A stretch of DNA of 64,000 nt, from NCBI GenBank assembly GCA_001599595.1, contig BCHH01000016.1:429901-493900 (forward strand), written 5' to 3'. Each line of letters starts with the position of its first letter. Positions within the stretch are counted from its first letter, which is position 1. This document shows, piece after piece, positions 49,172-60,497 of this stretch. The notes below the pieces were generated by a model. The model was not told where the DNA came from. It searched no databases and worked only from the letters and a program-made list of their open reading frames with translations. The position numbers and the translations under genes were made by a program. Source of the DNA: Beverwykella pulmonaria. Taxonomy: Eukaryota > Ascomycota > Dothideomycetes > Pleosporales > Melanommataceae.

Positions 49172-49983
49172 ATGCTCGCTCCAGCACGCCAGCGGTTTGC
49201 GCAAAGAATTGCAGTAGCGCCAATTCGGCCCTCAGAAACGATTCCAACCTTTCTATTACCCGCTTTCCAGCTACCCGCAACTGCAAGAGCCTTTGCGACA
49301 ACCTCACCATGCCTCTCCAAGATTGGTTCTGCGGCACTATCGGTTCCTCCTGAAGTCACATTCACAGTCATTCCACCCCCCTTGCGCGGGCGTGGAGCTA
49401 GAGTACAGCCAATGTCCACCGTGCGCGTCAAAGGACCCTTGGGGGAGCTCTCAATGGAGGTTCCCGCCTACGTCAAGATCGACCAAGACCCGTCTCTCTC
49501 GGGCCCGACATTGAGCGTGCAAGACTCGTCAGATGCGAAGCAAAGAGCTATGTGGGGTAGGATCTCTCACATATCCGCCTAAATGAAGCCTTGACTAATA
49601 CTAGGATAGGCACAACCCGCGCCTATCTCCAAAACCACATCCTCGGCGTCAGCGAAGGCCACAGCGCCATCCTTCGTCTCGTCGGCGTCGGATATCGCGC
49701 CTCAATCGAGTCCACTGCTACGACCGTCGAGCCCGAATACCCTGGTCAAGAATACGTAAATCTGAAGATTGGATTCTCGCACCCCGTCGAGCTTGGCATA
49801 CCAAAAGGAGTGAAAGCTAGCACGCCGCAACCAACACGCTTGCTGTTAGAAGGCCCGGAGAAAGAGGTGGTTATGCAGTTTGCTGCGAAGATTAGGATGT
49901 GGAGGAAGCCGGAACCATACAAGGGTAAGGGCATATTTGTCAATGGAGAGACGATCAAGCTAAAGAATAAGAAGATCAAGTGA
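49172..49983 (+). CDS. mrpl6: Mitochondrial large-subunit ribosomal protein uL6m
   Basis: Exons 49172-49556 and 49610-49983 with a 53-nt intron (GTAGGA..GGATAG, branch TTGACTAATAC); 252 residues. N-terminal basic/hydroxylated presequence (MLAPARQRFAQRIAVAPIR) for mitochondrial import. The uL6 fold follows: VRVKGPLGELSMEVP, then GTTRAYLQNHILGVSEGHSA, LRLVGVGYRA, and the conserved C-terminal KIRMWRKPEPYKGKGI with KxPEPYKGKG rRNA-contact motif. It sits in the mitoribosome large subunit near the sarcin-ricin loop. An upstream in-frame ATG at 49085 or 49079 lacks presequence character and was not used. Confidence 0.94.
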
Positions 49984-51134
49984 GAGGTCAGCTCGTGGTG
50001 TATAGCTCTTTGTATCGTGGATATTGTAGAATATTGGCAGCTTTGAGCCGAATCTAGCACACACATGTTGACAAGTTTGGAGCTCCTTGGTCACGCGACG
50101 AGCTGATGAATATTTAAGTGCCATCACCGTGTGCTAAGCCCTCCCAGAACCCTGCCCTTCCAATGCTGCTAGCGTCCCGGCCCTTGGTGTATCTTAGCTG
50201 CCACATCGCACGGTGTTCATCATTATCATCAGATGCCTCCCAAATTCGCATTCAGAGGCGAAGCACTTTGCGTATCTGAAACATCTCGATAGATACAATA
50301 GTACCAGTACACATTGAAGTATGCCACTTGTAGAAGTTCGCACACATGACTAATATCACTGCGGCACAAGGAAAAGGCCATGGTGACCACACATATTATA
50401 CCCAACGACCTATATCAAGAGAACCCCCTTATATCGAGCCCTAAAGACCTCCATTCTGAGGGCCTGTGAATTTAGGGACCCAATGCCCCATTGCCCACCC
50501 TCGAAAACCGGCCGATCAACAGAACTTGTCTCCGCCTTCCTCTACCCATCCCCAGCACCTCCCAGCTCCTATTCTGACGTTGCCAACTAACAGACACTAG
50601 AAGTTCCGGTTCCTGTCGTGTTTGATCCCCTCTACTACCTCGCTCTCCCTCCCGTCCATCAAGCAGACTACCAGTGGCAGATAAGCTGGTCTTGTGTGCT
50701 CGTCCCTCATTCCCGCGTGATGACTGTGTATGTGTGACTTTTTTATTTTTGTTTTTGTTGTACAAGAGTGGAAGCGTGGTCGAGTAGCTAACCTCTAATC
50801 TCCGTAAAATAGGTGAGAAATTGTGCACAAATAAGGGTACACTGGGTTCTGAGCGCCAGGGGAGAAGGCTAATGCAATGCTGTAGTGTACAAATATAATG
50901 CACTCAGACCGGTGGATAGCAACGTTCACTTTGCGGCTTGTTAGCTGGTTGACTCTCGATCTGCATATGGCCCTTACATATACTCAGCCTCTACAGGATG
51001 CCTCATGCGAAGCGCAACCATACTATCTACCGCTAAACACTTTAGCCGGCTTATAGCGGCGGTCAATCAATGAACTCCTTTCCGTTTATAATTAGTACTT
51101 TGTTGTACAAAATATCCCACATATACTGCCTAGC
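49984..51134. other. Intergenic
   Basis: No supported gene in 1.15 kb. A T-rich simple stretch lies near 50739-50760. Confidence 0.5.
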
Positions 51135-52780
51135 TCACCCCCGCGACGTTCGGATCTCGAGCTCATCGTTCTCGCCCAAATCTTGCTGTCCATAAAGAGT
51201 ATCACGGCTTCCTGAGGGGATAGAATTCCCATCACCGAGAATGGATTCCTCGATCGTGTTATGCTGGTTCCTTTGCATATTCGCTACTATACCGCTCTCC
51301 TCATGACACATGGATGGTGTAGTAATAAAGTCGAGCTTGCACAGCTCGATATGGTCGTCTCCATCTTGTCTCGAGGCTTTCTGCGTCGTGTGGTGTCGAC
51401 TATACAGTGACTTCGTGTTGCAACCGACAGAAATTCCCTTCAAGGAAGAAGAGCAGTTGCGAAGAAACGGCCTGAGCGTTGGCAGACATGCACAGACTAC
51501 TGCGACATGCAGTTCGGTAGATCTGAACAGATGATGTAATATGTTAATATAATATCTTTAGCCTAACCTAAGTCATGGGCCGGAGATGTAGCGTAACGTT
51601 TACATCTGTTCTTGCCGTCGGAGTGTTGAAGAAAGGGGGTACTTACGACCAGAGAAGAATATTCAATATTTGTGCCCCTATATCATCATCCAAATAACTC
51701 TCAACCGTTAAAATTACCCGAATCACGCTAATCACCAATACGCTGTCCAGGCCGTATCAGTTTATCATAACGTAGAGATCTGAACAACGAACGGAAACAC
51801 ACGTACAATGAACCCGTGGCCATGACTATCGCGACCCCAATCTTTTTTTTTGTTGGAAGTACAAGGTACCGTAACATTAGCATGGGAAGGGCAAGTATGG
51901 CAAGATCCGTAATGACGTTGGATGCCCCAGTAAAAGCAAGAAAGCTGATTTTTAGTGGGCACCTCTTCTCTAAGGCGGCTTGGAGGCTCCAAAAGTCGCT
52001 GATAGGAATACAGTAGAGACCAGCCCAAACAAGCGCGGCCACCGTCCAGCATGCTACTATCCCTAACATTATCCAGACGCACATGCGAAACGCAGGAGTC
52101 GGACTAATGCGAGGGTAAAGACATAGGATTGTTGTTTTGGTAAAGCCAAGAGAAAGAAGGTATAGGATTAACCCCCAATAAGTATCCTGGATGACTGTCA
52201 GAAATGTTACAGAGGCGTAAATCAGTGACCAGCAGAAAGATATCGTAAAGGCTAAGAATACCTGTAAATTACGCGGAAACATAGTGCTTAATGGTATATC
52301 CCAACCATGACGCCCTAGCCCAACAGTGGTCTCTATACATAGGCATGATTAGACATTCGTTTCACAGTATAAGCTGTGAAAACTTACGATGGATTGTAAC
52401 GGCTGCGTTGGCAACAGCAAAGGTCTAGGAGAAACATACGTATTAGATCAAGTAGCGGAGGGGCGACGGCTGCGAGGCTAATCAAGCAAGCATACATACA
52501 TATCCAGCTATCAAAAGATCTAATGCAATAGTAAGCGTTGAACACCCAGCTAAACAAGGCGTAGTGATGGGTGCCTACAATCGCCAACTTCAAACATGCG
52601 CACCAGTACCAAGCGCGTGTAGAGGCGGAGCAGGACAAACGTTGTCGACAGCGCAACCAACATAGCTGATACCGCAATCATTGTTCCACCCTTACTTGGA
52701 GGATCCACGAAATTGGACTTGATGCCGGGCGGAGGTGGTAGGACCGGGATCTTTGAGAAATCCGGTTCCTCGGTCGCCAT
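51135..52780 (-). CDS. PTH11/rhodopsin-like seven-helix membrane protein
   Basis: Six exons fit: 52780-52579, 52519-52500, 52424-52388, 52332-51807, 51742-51647, 51522-51135; 422 residues. Helices: MIAVSAMLVALSTTFVLLRL; DYLLIAGY plus TFAVANAAVTIH (two tiny exons); GLGRHGWDIPL loop; LGFTKTTILCLYPRI; CVWIMLGIVACWTVAALVWA; AFTGASNVITDLAILALPML; IGVAIVMATGSF; and LWSSTELHVAVVCACLPTLR before a hydrophilic tail. The order and motifs match the fungal rhodopsin-domain (PTH11-like) proteins, several of which act as receptors for surface or host cues. A 75-nt in-frame piece of exon 4 (GTATTC..CATCCAG, just after FPRNLQ) may be a further intron, giving 398 residues. Ligand unknown. Confidence 0.82.
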
Positions 52781-54238
52781 GATAGTGTCGTAGTATGTGA
52801 ATGTTTGCGTTGGGACTAGAATATGGGACATGGAACCTTATAAGCCGCTGAGCAGAGGACGGGCGAGCTGCTCCTGGCAAATACTATAATTGGATTAGGT
52901 TTGCATGCTGCAAAAAGGCGACTAGGCAATTACAGATTCATGGAAAAAAGGTGACGTCAAAACAAACTTTACCTTAGTGAGTGGCAAGATCAGTGCGTTG
53001 TGGCTGGATTGGTCAAGTGTCTCGAAATCCGCATGGCGGCGCATCTACCCATTACAACACGAGCCTACTTTTCTGCCTCAGAAAACTACAGAATTAGATG
53101 TTCAATAGCTTGAAGGTGAGCTTAAAGCGAGTTGTTAGTGAAGTTCCTCCTCCTGACTCAGCCTGAAAGGGTGTGCTAAGGTAGGCTGTCACATGATTAA
53201 GCCCCCTAGGCGAGCAGATTCCAAATTGAACCACTCATCAATTGGTAAGACAACATTTGTCAAGACTGATGTTGCTTTCGCTCTGGTAGTTTATTTCCCA
53301 GTGGTGTGTGTCGGCAGGAGAATTTTGGAAGGTGCTTTTGTTGGCTTGAACCTCGCAGTAAAAAGGGGCTGGAACGCGGAGGACACGAATTTAGATCTTG
53401 CGTTAGGTCGGTCGGACGAGCACCCAGAACACGAATCGGCGATGAGTCTAAGAGGCGAGGCGAGGCGAATGTCCAATTTCGGAGAGGCGGAATAAAGTGA
53501 CCTCCGTCGTGGCGTCGACGTGGGGCGACGGCTACAGACCCAAAGCGGACGAAATTTGTACGGACTATAGCACAACTAAAAGTGCTCTGAGAGCAATATC
53601 CCACAAAAGACTCGAGTGTTGACGAGCGCTCTAAAGAATCACCAACACCTAATGTATAATCCAGAAAGATATATACTTGTATTCTTTACTCTTGTGCCAT
53701 ATTCTTGCAGTCAACGCCTGGTTGTTATTCTCTTTACTCTTCGCTTCCTAACCTCACACTAGGTGAGTAATCGACCCATTTCATCAGCAGTTAATAGTAA
53801 TCAACAAAACAATAGTCTGCGGAGCTGCCGGTAGTCCTCTAGTTTCTCATATCCTCCAACGGTAGGCCGCTATTCGGCAGGCCCAGCCTCATGGAGCCCT
53901 ATGAAGTATTGGTGGAGTTTAGAGTACCTCCCACTCCCCCCCACCCCCCCTAACACTTCATCTTGTCGATCACCGGTTTTAAACAAGACTACCAGCAATT
54001 CTGAAACATAGGAGTGAGGAGTTCGCACTAGAGAAATCGAAAACATTCTAGAACGCACAGGATGCCACTGAAGAACAGAAAGCAAAGAAAAGTAGACTCT
54101 AGAATGTCCACGCCGAACGAGGCGTTTTGAGGCTGCGCTATTTTTCAGCTGCCTAGAACTCGATTCAACCTCCAGAACTGCGGGGATACGTCTATCCTCC
54201 GTGCGAACCTCTCAACCGCCTTTGCTAAGAAGCCTGCG
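52781..54238. other. Intergenic, 1.46 kb
   Basis: No supported gene. A stretch at about 53616-53757 beginning TGTTGACGAGC and rich in TTTACTCTT/TCTTGCAG resembles a retroelement LTR but lacks clear ends and target duplication. A C-run CCCACTCCCCCCCACCCCCC lies near 53930. Confidence 0.4.
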
Positions 54239-55590
54239 ATGTTCAAAAAACTATTCAAAGCATGGCACAATGCATCACCGAACGGACTCGGTGAAGGTCC
54301 CCAACCGCCACACTACGGAATGAAGCCACAGGCAGCCTCGACACGTCGTATTCAACCAATTCCGTCGAGTACGAATGCGATGGTCCAACGTATGCCCCAG
54401 TCTCACACTGCTCAATCAATCCTGTCGACTATAACATGAGTCCTTTGGAGCGCGGTCCTCACGCAGGTTCCGTACCCGCGACGGCAAGTCCAATCCCCAT
54501 CGACTATGCAATGAGTGCGCCAGTACTTTTCCAGCAACCACCGCCGACTGTAAGGCAAGTCTCTCAGCTAAAGATTATTGAAAACTTCCATCGGTAGAAT
54601 GTTGCGGCTCCATATATCTTAATAACTGACCCGATCTAGACTTGGTGGACAGCCTCCTCATTCTTCTGGATATGGTCCGCGGCCGCTGCCATCATTCACT
54701 CAATCGCAAAGGCGGCCAACGGACGCCAATACCAAACGTGCATACTGCGCTCCACCGGCCGATTTCATCAATGGGGTAGAGCAGAAATCAGTTGAACTAC
54801 CCGCAGGCCCCGTGCCCCGGCGTTACGAGCTGCCGAATGTGAGCACCCCAAGGCCGTCTCCCGTACCACCGTACTCGCCTACTCCCTCGACGAGACAATC
54901 CCCAAACACTGGTTGGAATAGTCCAACTGGAACGTCCACAACGTTCGGGTCCACAACAACGTTAGTTCCTAGCCCTCGCAGTGCGCTGCATTCCCCGACA
55001 CTTGGGAGCATGAAGATAAACTATTCCAAGCCCAGATCCAAATGAGAGCGACGGCATCAAAAAGTTTGTTGTCGATATCTACTGTCCCCTGAAAAGAGAT
55101 GCCAGTGGCGGCCGCCGAGAGCAGATTCCCCGCGACGTGCGAGAGTTCCGGTTGGCGAAAGTGGCATTGATACCAATTGTTGCGGGAAAGCGGAGCTTCG
55201 TCTCGCTCGACGTTGTTTTTGGAGAGGTGGATAAAGCATTTTCGGATTTGGTCGAAAAAAACTTTTCTTGTACGTTGGAGCACTTTCGTTCCCAAATCCA
55301 TGTTTAGAGCAACATTCTAATGAGAGCATAGTGTGCCATCAAACAAAAATAACAAAGCTTGGTCCAGGAGCGGTGCACGGCGGTCAGGTTTACACAATCG
55401 GGCCGCTGAATATCGCATATCGGGATGGGGACCGTTCAACTGTGTACGTGAAATTTGCATCGCCGGAACATAGTAAGTCACGTCCTGCCTCCTCAACCCT
55501 TGAACTTACTATATCTTCTTCTTTCTTTCGTTTGCTAACTTAGCCGCAACAGAGAACAGATTCAAAGCCGACTTCTTCGATATGTGGTAG
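54239..55590 (+). CDS. Unrecognised six-exon protein, Pro/Ser-rich with a conserved-looking C-terminal domain
   Basis: Exons fit at 54239-54344, 54401-54549, 54653-54960, 55031-55269, 55332-55472 and 55544-55590; 329 residues, every phase consistent, stop TAG after FFDMW. The N-terminal ~200 residues are Pro/Ser/Thr-rich with a loosely repeated PxxYxM unit (PPHYGMKP, PVDYNMSP, PIDYAMSAP). The C-terminal ~130 residues look globular: GIKKFVVDIYCPLKRD, FRLAKVALIPIVAGKRSFVS, DVVFGEVDKAFSDLVE, KLGPGAVHGGQVYTIGPLNI, STVYVKFASPEH. I know no family with this pattern. The first two introns (donors GTCGTA and GTAAGG with acceptor GGACAG) are the weakest joins. No signal peptide or membrane helix. Probably a lineage-restricted gene. 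Confidence 0.6.
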
Positions 55591-56833
55591 TGTGTCGAGC
55601 AAGACGGCTAACAAGCCGTGAAACACCAAGAACCATGGCAATCCGGGAATGCCATCATCTGCTAGAACCTCGGAGTCGCTCGCCGGAATGTAGGTCAGTG
55701 TTGGGGTAATGCTTGGGTCAAGCTAAACCGAAGGATATATAGGTATTCTGACACTACGCTTGGAGCGTTTTAGATTGGACTCGATCCACATCGCGCTTTG
55801 TTATAGGCCTGTATTAGCGATGGATGTCTGCTCGTGTCTAGACTTGTTACAAGACAACTCATGAAGGACCAAATCGTCGAAGTGAATCCGCATGGCAAAC
55901 GCAGATGCACCATCCGTTCCCAAGATTGCAATTTCAAACAGTGCGACCCATTCGGGCGACAATAACCGCCTCAAAACCCCGTTCAGATCACTAGAGAATC
56001 CCTCCCAAATTAAACGTATTAAGCAGCGGCACAATATCTTGTCAAGGCTTTAGACGAACGAAGACAATCATCCAACGATCGCAACCCTCCACAGGTCTAC
56101 ACACGGCATGCTTCTATTTGGGATTCCGCACAAAGACCTAGTAGTGGATGATATCCGGAAGATGCTTGCTTAGGTCGGACAACCACCTTCGAAGTGTTCT
56201 GCTTTAGCAGATCAAACCCAAGATTAACTTGCTGTCGTTCCAGCTGGCAGATTTCAAAATTTCGTTCGGGTTAGAAGGTTGTAAGCTTCTACGAGATTGG
56301 GTAGATCAGGTAATTCCATGATATGCCTAGGGTGGCTAAGGAGGCGATTGGGCGCCTTCGCACCTGACTACGGAGAGCGTCCTTTCGTAGTGAATTAGGG
56401 CTGGTAGGCACACAGCACCACCATCAAGCTCTTTTCGTCCTGAAAACCCATAGATAGGCCTGATTAAAATCTTGAGCCTTGCCACTAGGTTGATGAGTTA
56501 TTGTTAGCCTTATGGGCGGGGACTTTTGCGCGCCCTTCGACTTCATCCACTTTTTGGCACACGCTTTGCACATCTTAGCTCAGCCGCTGACACGCATCAG
56601 GCACAAGCAAGGAGTCATAACAATCACGTGACCGCTAGCCTGCAGAATTTTCATAGTATCGATAGATAGCGACAGAGAATGAATCATCATCACCTTTTCT
56701 GAGTCTTTTGCTTTAGCGTGTGCTATCAGTCGCAGTAAAGAGCACCACAACTATCGAATAAAAACCCTTTAATACTTCTTTGTCTGTACGGCAGTCAACT
56801 GTTCACTGTTCCTATCTTGAATATTCGTTTGTG
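55591..56833. other. Intergenic, promoter of the SDR gene at its right end
   Basis: No supported gene. A TCACGTGA E-box (core 56625-56630) lies about 205 bases before the SDR start. Confidence 0.5.
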
Positions 56834-57862
56834 ATGATGAGTTTGGAGCCTGATCCTAAAACAACGCCCACATCACGCTGTGTTTTTCTCACTGGTGTAA
56901 CTGGATTCGTCGGCGGCACTATCCTCTCTTGTCTCTTAAAGGCACATCCTAGTGTTCGCGTCAAAGCTTTGATCCGTGAGGAAAAGGATGCAAAAGAACT
57001 CCAATCGGTCTATTCAAATCTCACCCCCATCATCGGCGAACTTACCTCGCTTTCTCTCCTCATATCTACGGCAGCGGAGGCCGACTTCGTCATCCACGCT
57101 GGAGGTGACAATGTCCCCGCCGTTTGCGCGATGATAGATGGGTTGGCATCCCGTACCACCGCTGGATCGCCCATGCCACGGCTCATCAGCCTAACCGGCC
57201 CGCGTAGTCTTATCGACCTCTCGAATCCCATCACTGGGAATCTTAGGGCGAGCAGCCGTCCCTGGAGCGATATCACGGACGCGCATACAATACTGAACGT
57301 TCCTAAGGATCGGATGCACGCTGGTGCTGATCAAGCCATCATCGCTCACAGTACTGCTAAAGGGGTGGGCACAATGCTGGTCTCGCCTGGTCAATTGTGG
57401 GGCCGGGGCAAGGGTCATCTGAAGAAGGAGAGCAATGCGGCGTTTTATTATGCAACGGTTAAGAGCCGTGGAAGGGCCTTTGTAATCGGCGAGGGTACCG
57501 CAACATGGTCGTGGTCTTCCATTGGTGATTTGGGAGATGCGGTCGTGTTCCTGATGGAACAGGCACTGAAGAGTGGGAGCGAGAGACGCGGACAAGTAGG
57601 AGTAAATCGAGACGGCTACTACTTTGTGCGTACCGGAGACCTGAGTATGATGGAAAGGGCCAAAGCTGTCAGTGAGCGCTTAGGTCTTGGAGAAGTAGAA
57701 AGCGTGTCAGTTGATGTCGCAAGAGAAATCCATCCGTTTGGCCCCATCATGTGGGGTTGTGGTGAAAGAACGAGATCTGACAAGCTGCTCGAGCTGGGTT
57801 GGAGGCCGAAAGAGACCGATTGGAAGGCTTTGATGGAAGAGGGAGAGGGAGAGAGGGCATAA
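56834..57862 (+). CDS. NAD(P)-dependent reductase of the extended SDR / epimerase-dehydratase type
   Basis: Intronless, 342 residues from ATG 56834 (MMSLEPDP; the second ATG is the next codon). Rossmann nucleotide-binding loop VFLTGVTGFVGGTIL (about 20-34), ADFVIHAGGD in the region where NADB proteins have their second strand motif, and a later LVSPGQLWGRGKGH and IGDLGDAVVFLMEQAL typical of NmrA-like/epimerase proteins. A canonical YxxxK catalytic pair is not obvious at its usual place (..HAGADQAIIAHS..), so it may be a reductase with altered chemistry or a nucleotide-sensing protein. Function is open; the SDR fold is well supported. The lack of introns contrasts with most neighbours. Confidence 0.8.
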   Translation: MMSLEPDPKTTPTSRCVFLTGVTGFVGGTILSCLLKAHPSVRVKALIREEKDAKELQSVYSNLTPIIGELTSLSLLISTAAEADFVIHAGGDNVPAVCAMIDGLASRTTAGSPMPRLISLTGPRSLIDLSNPITGNLRASSRPWSDITDAHTILNVPKDRMHAGADQAIIAHSTAKGVGTMLVSPGQLWGRGKGHLKKESNAAFYYATVKSRGRAFVIGEGTATWSWSSIGDLGDAVVFLMEQALKSGSERRGQVGVNRDGYYFVRTGDLSMMERAKAVSERLGLGEVESVSVDVAREIHPFGPIMWGCGERTRSDKLLELGWRPKETDWKALMEEGEGERA

Positions 57863-59681
57863 GGGTAGTAGTAAGACGGGAATACTAGTAACTACCTCTA
57901 ATTAGTGATACTTTTGGTCGGGGTAGCCTTCACGGCTTGGAGATATATTTATTCCTTACAGAACTAGCATTCGAGCCCTCCGAACTTTGAAGAAATTCCT
58001 ACGACTACGATGAAGCAAAGGAAACCCGCTAAAAGAGCGATCGATAGCGCCAACGAAACGTTCGACAGCATAACTAAAAGACACGGTTATTATAGTTGCG
58101 AAAGCTTTCCTAGGGGAGAAATACCTACAGAACAATAATATAAAAGTTATATATCGATAGACTTGCGAGGGAGAGACCTTAGAAGTCGAACCTATGGACT
58201 CGTCCGTTTACGGCGTGTGTCCGGCGACCCAGGGAAACACATTGAACGACTGGACAATTGCTATGTCAGCGCACGTGATTCGAGGTTTGCAAATGTGGCA
58301 AAGCAATCGTGGCTGGAAGTTTAAGCGGGTTTTAGGTGTGCCACCGTGTAACCGGAGTTTGCGAGGTATTATACTTCTTCGACCAGATGAATTCGCACTC
58401 CACAGCTGCTATATAGATTACAACTTTCCCAAGTATAGCGCACCAGCTCTCTCGTTTAGATATCAATATTTCGCTGAAACTAGAAATGGTTAAGCTTAAT
58501 ATTAGGGCTAGAGAGCATCGAGATCGATTTATAGTATACAAGTGTCAGGAGCAAGCTCTATACCACTCGACCAGCGCTACTAAAAAGGTGCAGTGAACCC
58601 AATAGGGTGAGGTGCGTATAGAATAACATATATACCGTGACAACAAGAGGCTTTCCACAGACCAGGTAATGAGGCGACGACGTAAATGTAATTTTTAGGT
58701 ATAAAACGTTCTAGTGTTTAATAAATAGCTAATTTATAAGAGACCTATAGAATTACATATATAGAGGCCTTTGTGCAAGATTAAAATAGCTATAAAGACG
58801 AAGTACCTGTGATTTGTCCGATCTCGGGGGGTGTCCGGTTACGTAGGGATAGATGTTAAACTGAAAAGATGCAACCTTCATGATCGGGAGCATAGCGAAC
58901 GGTTGGAAAATCCCACAACAGTACCCTGCATGTAGAAGTCGGCCCAAAGTCTAGACCGATGTACATGCAGTAGTATGGTATGGAGAAAGCAATGGGCCAG
59001 CTTGAAAAAGAAGACTGCCGTCCTTACGAATCAAATCGGTGCATCTGTGCACGGCGAAAAAAAGAAACAAAAAATCCAAGGTTACGTGGAGTGTTGGAAG
59101 TGAGATGCAGACCATGCATGGTATGAGGAACGAGGATTGGGCCGAGCGAGCATTTCTGAGCGCGCGATGGGAAAGATGAGTCCGCTGGGTAGCATCATCG
59201 ATAGGTGATGAAGAGAACAACAATGCGTATAGACTTGAGAGACGGGAGTTTTAATTTGATGCCACAATAGGATGGTGCGATGATCGTATCGAGAAAGCGG
59301 GCGGTAGCGATAGAGGATGTATCTCATTTAAAAAATTCCGAGAGATTAAAAGCGAAGCCCAACCACCAAGGGAAGTGAGTAGAGGGGTATCATCAGAGAG
59401 AACTGAAATGCCTTTCCAAGGCACAAGACGAGAAACTACAAGCCAGAAACAAAATGCAGCTTTCAACGCCAGCAACAAAAGCATTCCAACCAGTGCCAAA
59501 AAAATAAAAAAATAAAAAAAATTTGCTGAGCCGAATGTATTTTCGTCAAGTCATATTACGTCGCTTTCATTCATGGTGTCGCCGCTCAGTCTCGGCCCTG
59601 GTACCCGTCGTTCCATCCGACGATTCGCGAGTTCAATCTGTGCTTATGAGAGAATTGCAAATACACATATGGTGACAGCGC
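57863..59681. other. AT-richer intergenic gap, probable decayed repeats
   Basis: No supported gene in 1.8 kb. 58030-58800 is rich in TA steps (ATATAAAAGTTATATATCGA, AATAAATAGCTAATTTATAA). On the minus strand, about 58595-58540, GCGCTGGTCGAGTGGTATAG resembles a tRNA/SINE A box, but the B box and cloverleaf are not convincing. Confidence 0.4.
59497..59521 (+). repeat. A-rich simple repeat
   Basis: Runs of five to eight A separated by single T bases, just before TTTGCTGAG; low complexity only. Confidence 0.7.
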
Positions 59682-60497
59682 CTACAGGTCGTCTTGTTCG
59701 GTTTGCATTTGGAAGTTGGGTATCAGCTCGTAGCCGCCTTCTTCCTCCAGGTAGAGCGCGGTGCCGGCGATGGCAAGGCAGGTCAGGACGAGGATGCTCC
59801 ACGAAGCGGTGCAGAGCCAGAAGGAGGTGTCGAGGTACCAGCCTTCGTAGAAACGGTCGTCGTGGTTGAAGAGGGAGGCCTGGGCGCGTTAGCTTGCGGA
59901 AGCAGTGGGATAATCCCGTTCGTTTGCTCGAGGGACCGGCGGGTTGCGAGACGCAGGAAAGACGTACGATAATGGCCATGCCGGCGCATTGCACGACACC
60001 GCCGAACAGCAGTATCGAGCACACGACCTTCCATCCTGTACTCCGCCGCTGCACGCCGCCCGATAGGATGACAATGAAGGACACCAGGGCGCAGAGCTCG
60101 ATGACGACATCAAACGAGATCAAAAACCCCACCGTCCTCCACATGCTGCAAAAGGACTCGTCTTTGGCGCAGTCTTGTTGCCGTGGAAAAGACGTGCATT
60201 TGCCGGTCACGCTCGAGCAGCTACGCTGGAGGCCCATGGAAAAGTTGCGCTTGTCATTCTGTCGGGGCGTCAGTGAGGATGCGCGCCGCCAAGCGCAACA
60301 ACAAAAAGTTGCAGAATGATAGAGGGAGGAGGAGCTTACCGGACTGAAACTGACCCATCGCGGCATCACGATACTCGCAATCGTCATGGCCGTGCCTGCG
60401 CTTCTCAGCGTCCCTGCTCCGCTGTGGAACATGTCTCCCCCAACTCACAGGCGATAGTAAGCCACAGGCCGAAGCCGTATACCAAGCGGCGCGTCAT
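59682..60497 (-). CDS. Claudin-like four-helix membrane protein
   Basis: Four exons: 60497-60449, 60395-60340, 60258-59968, 59879-59682, introns of 53, 81 and 88 nt; 197 residues. Helix 1 is LVYGFGLWLTIACTAMTIAS; then an external loop with GLQRSC, GKC, QQDC and SFC cysteines, recalling the G-L-x-x-C signature of claudin/SUR7-type proteins; helices 2-4 are VGFLISFDVVIELCALVSFI, WKVVCSILLFGGVVQCAGMA and SFWLCTASWSILVLTCLAIA. The C-terminus is acidic and cytosolic (EEEGGYELIPNF). Such tetraspan proteins sit in the fungal plasma membrane; a specific role cannot be assigned. Splice joins are clean and all in phase. Confidence 0.75.

Noticed and set aside
50768..50800. A-box-like GTGGTCGAGTAGCTAAC
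   Set aside because: No B box or cloverleaf downstream; a lone match is expected by chance.
53605..53765. Solo LTR candidate starting TGTTGACGAGC
   Set aside because: No matching TG..CA inverted ends and no 5-bp target duplication could be found.
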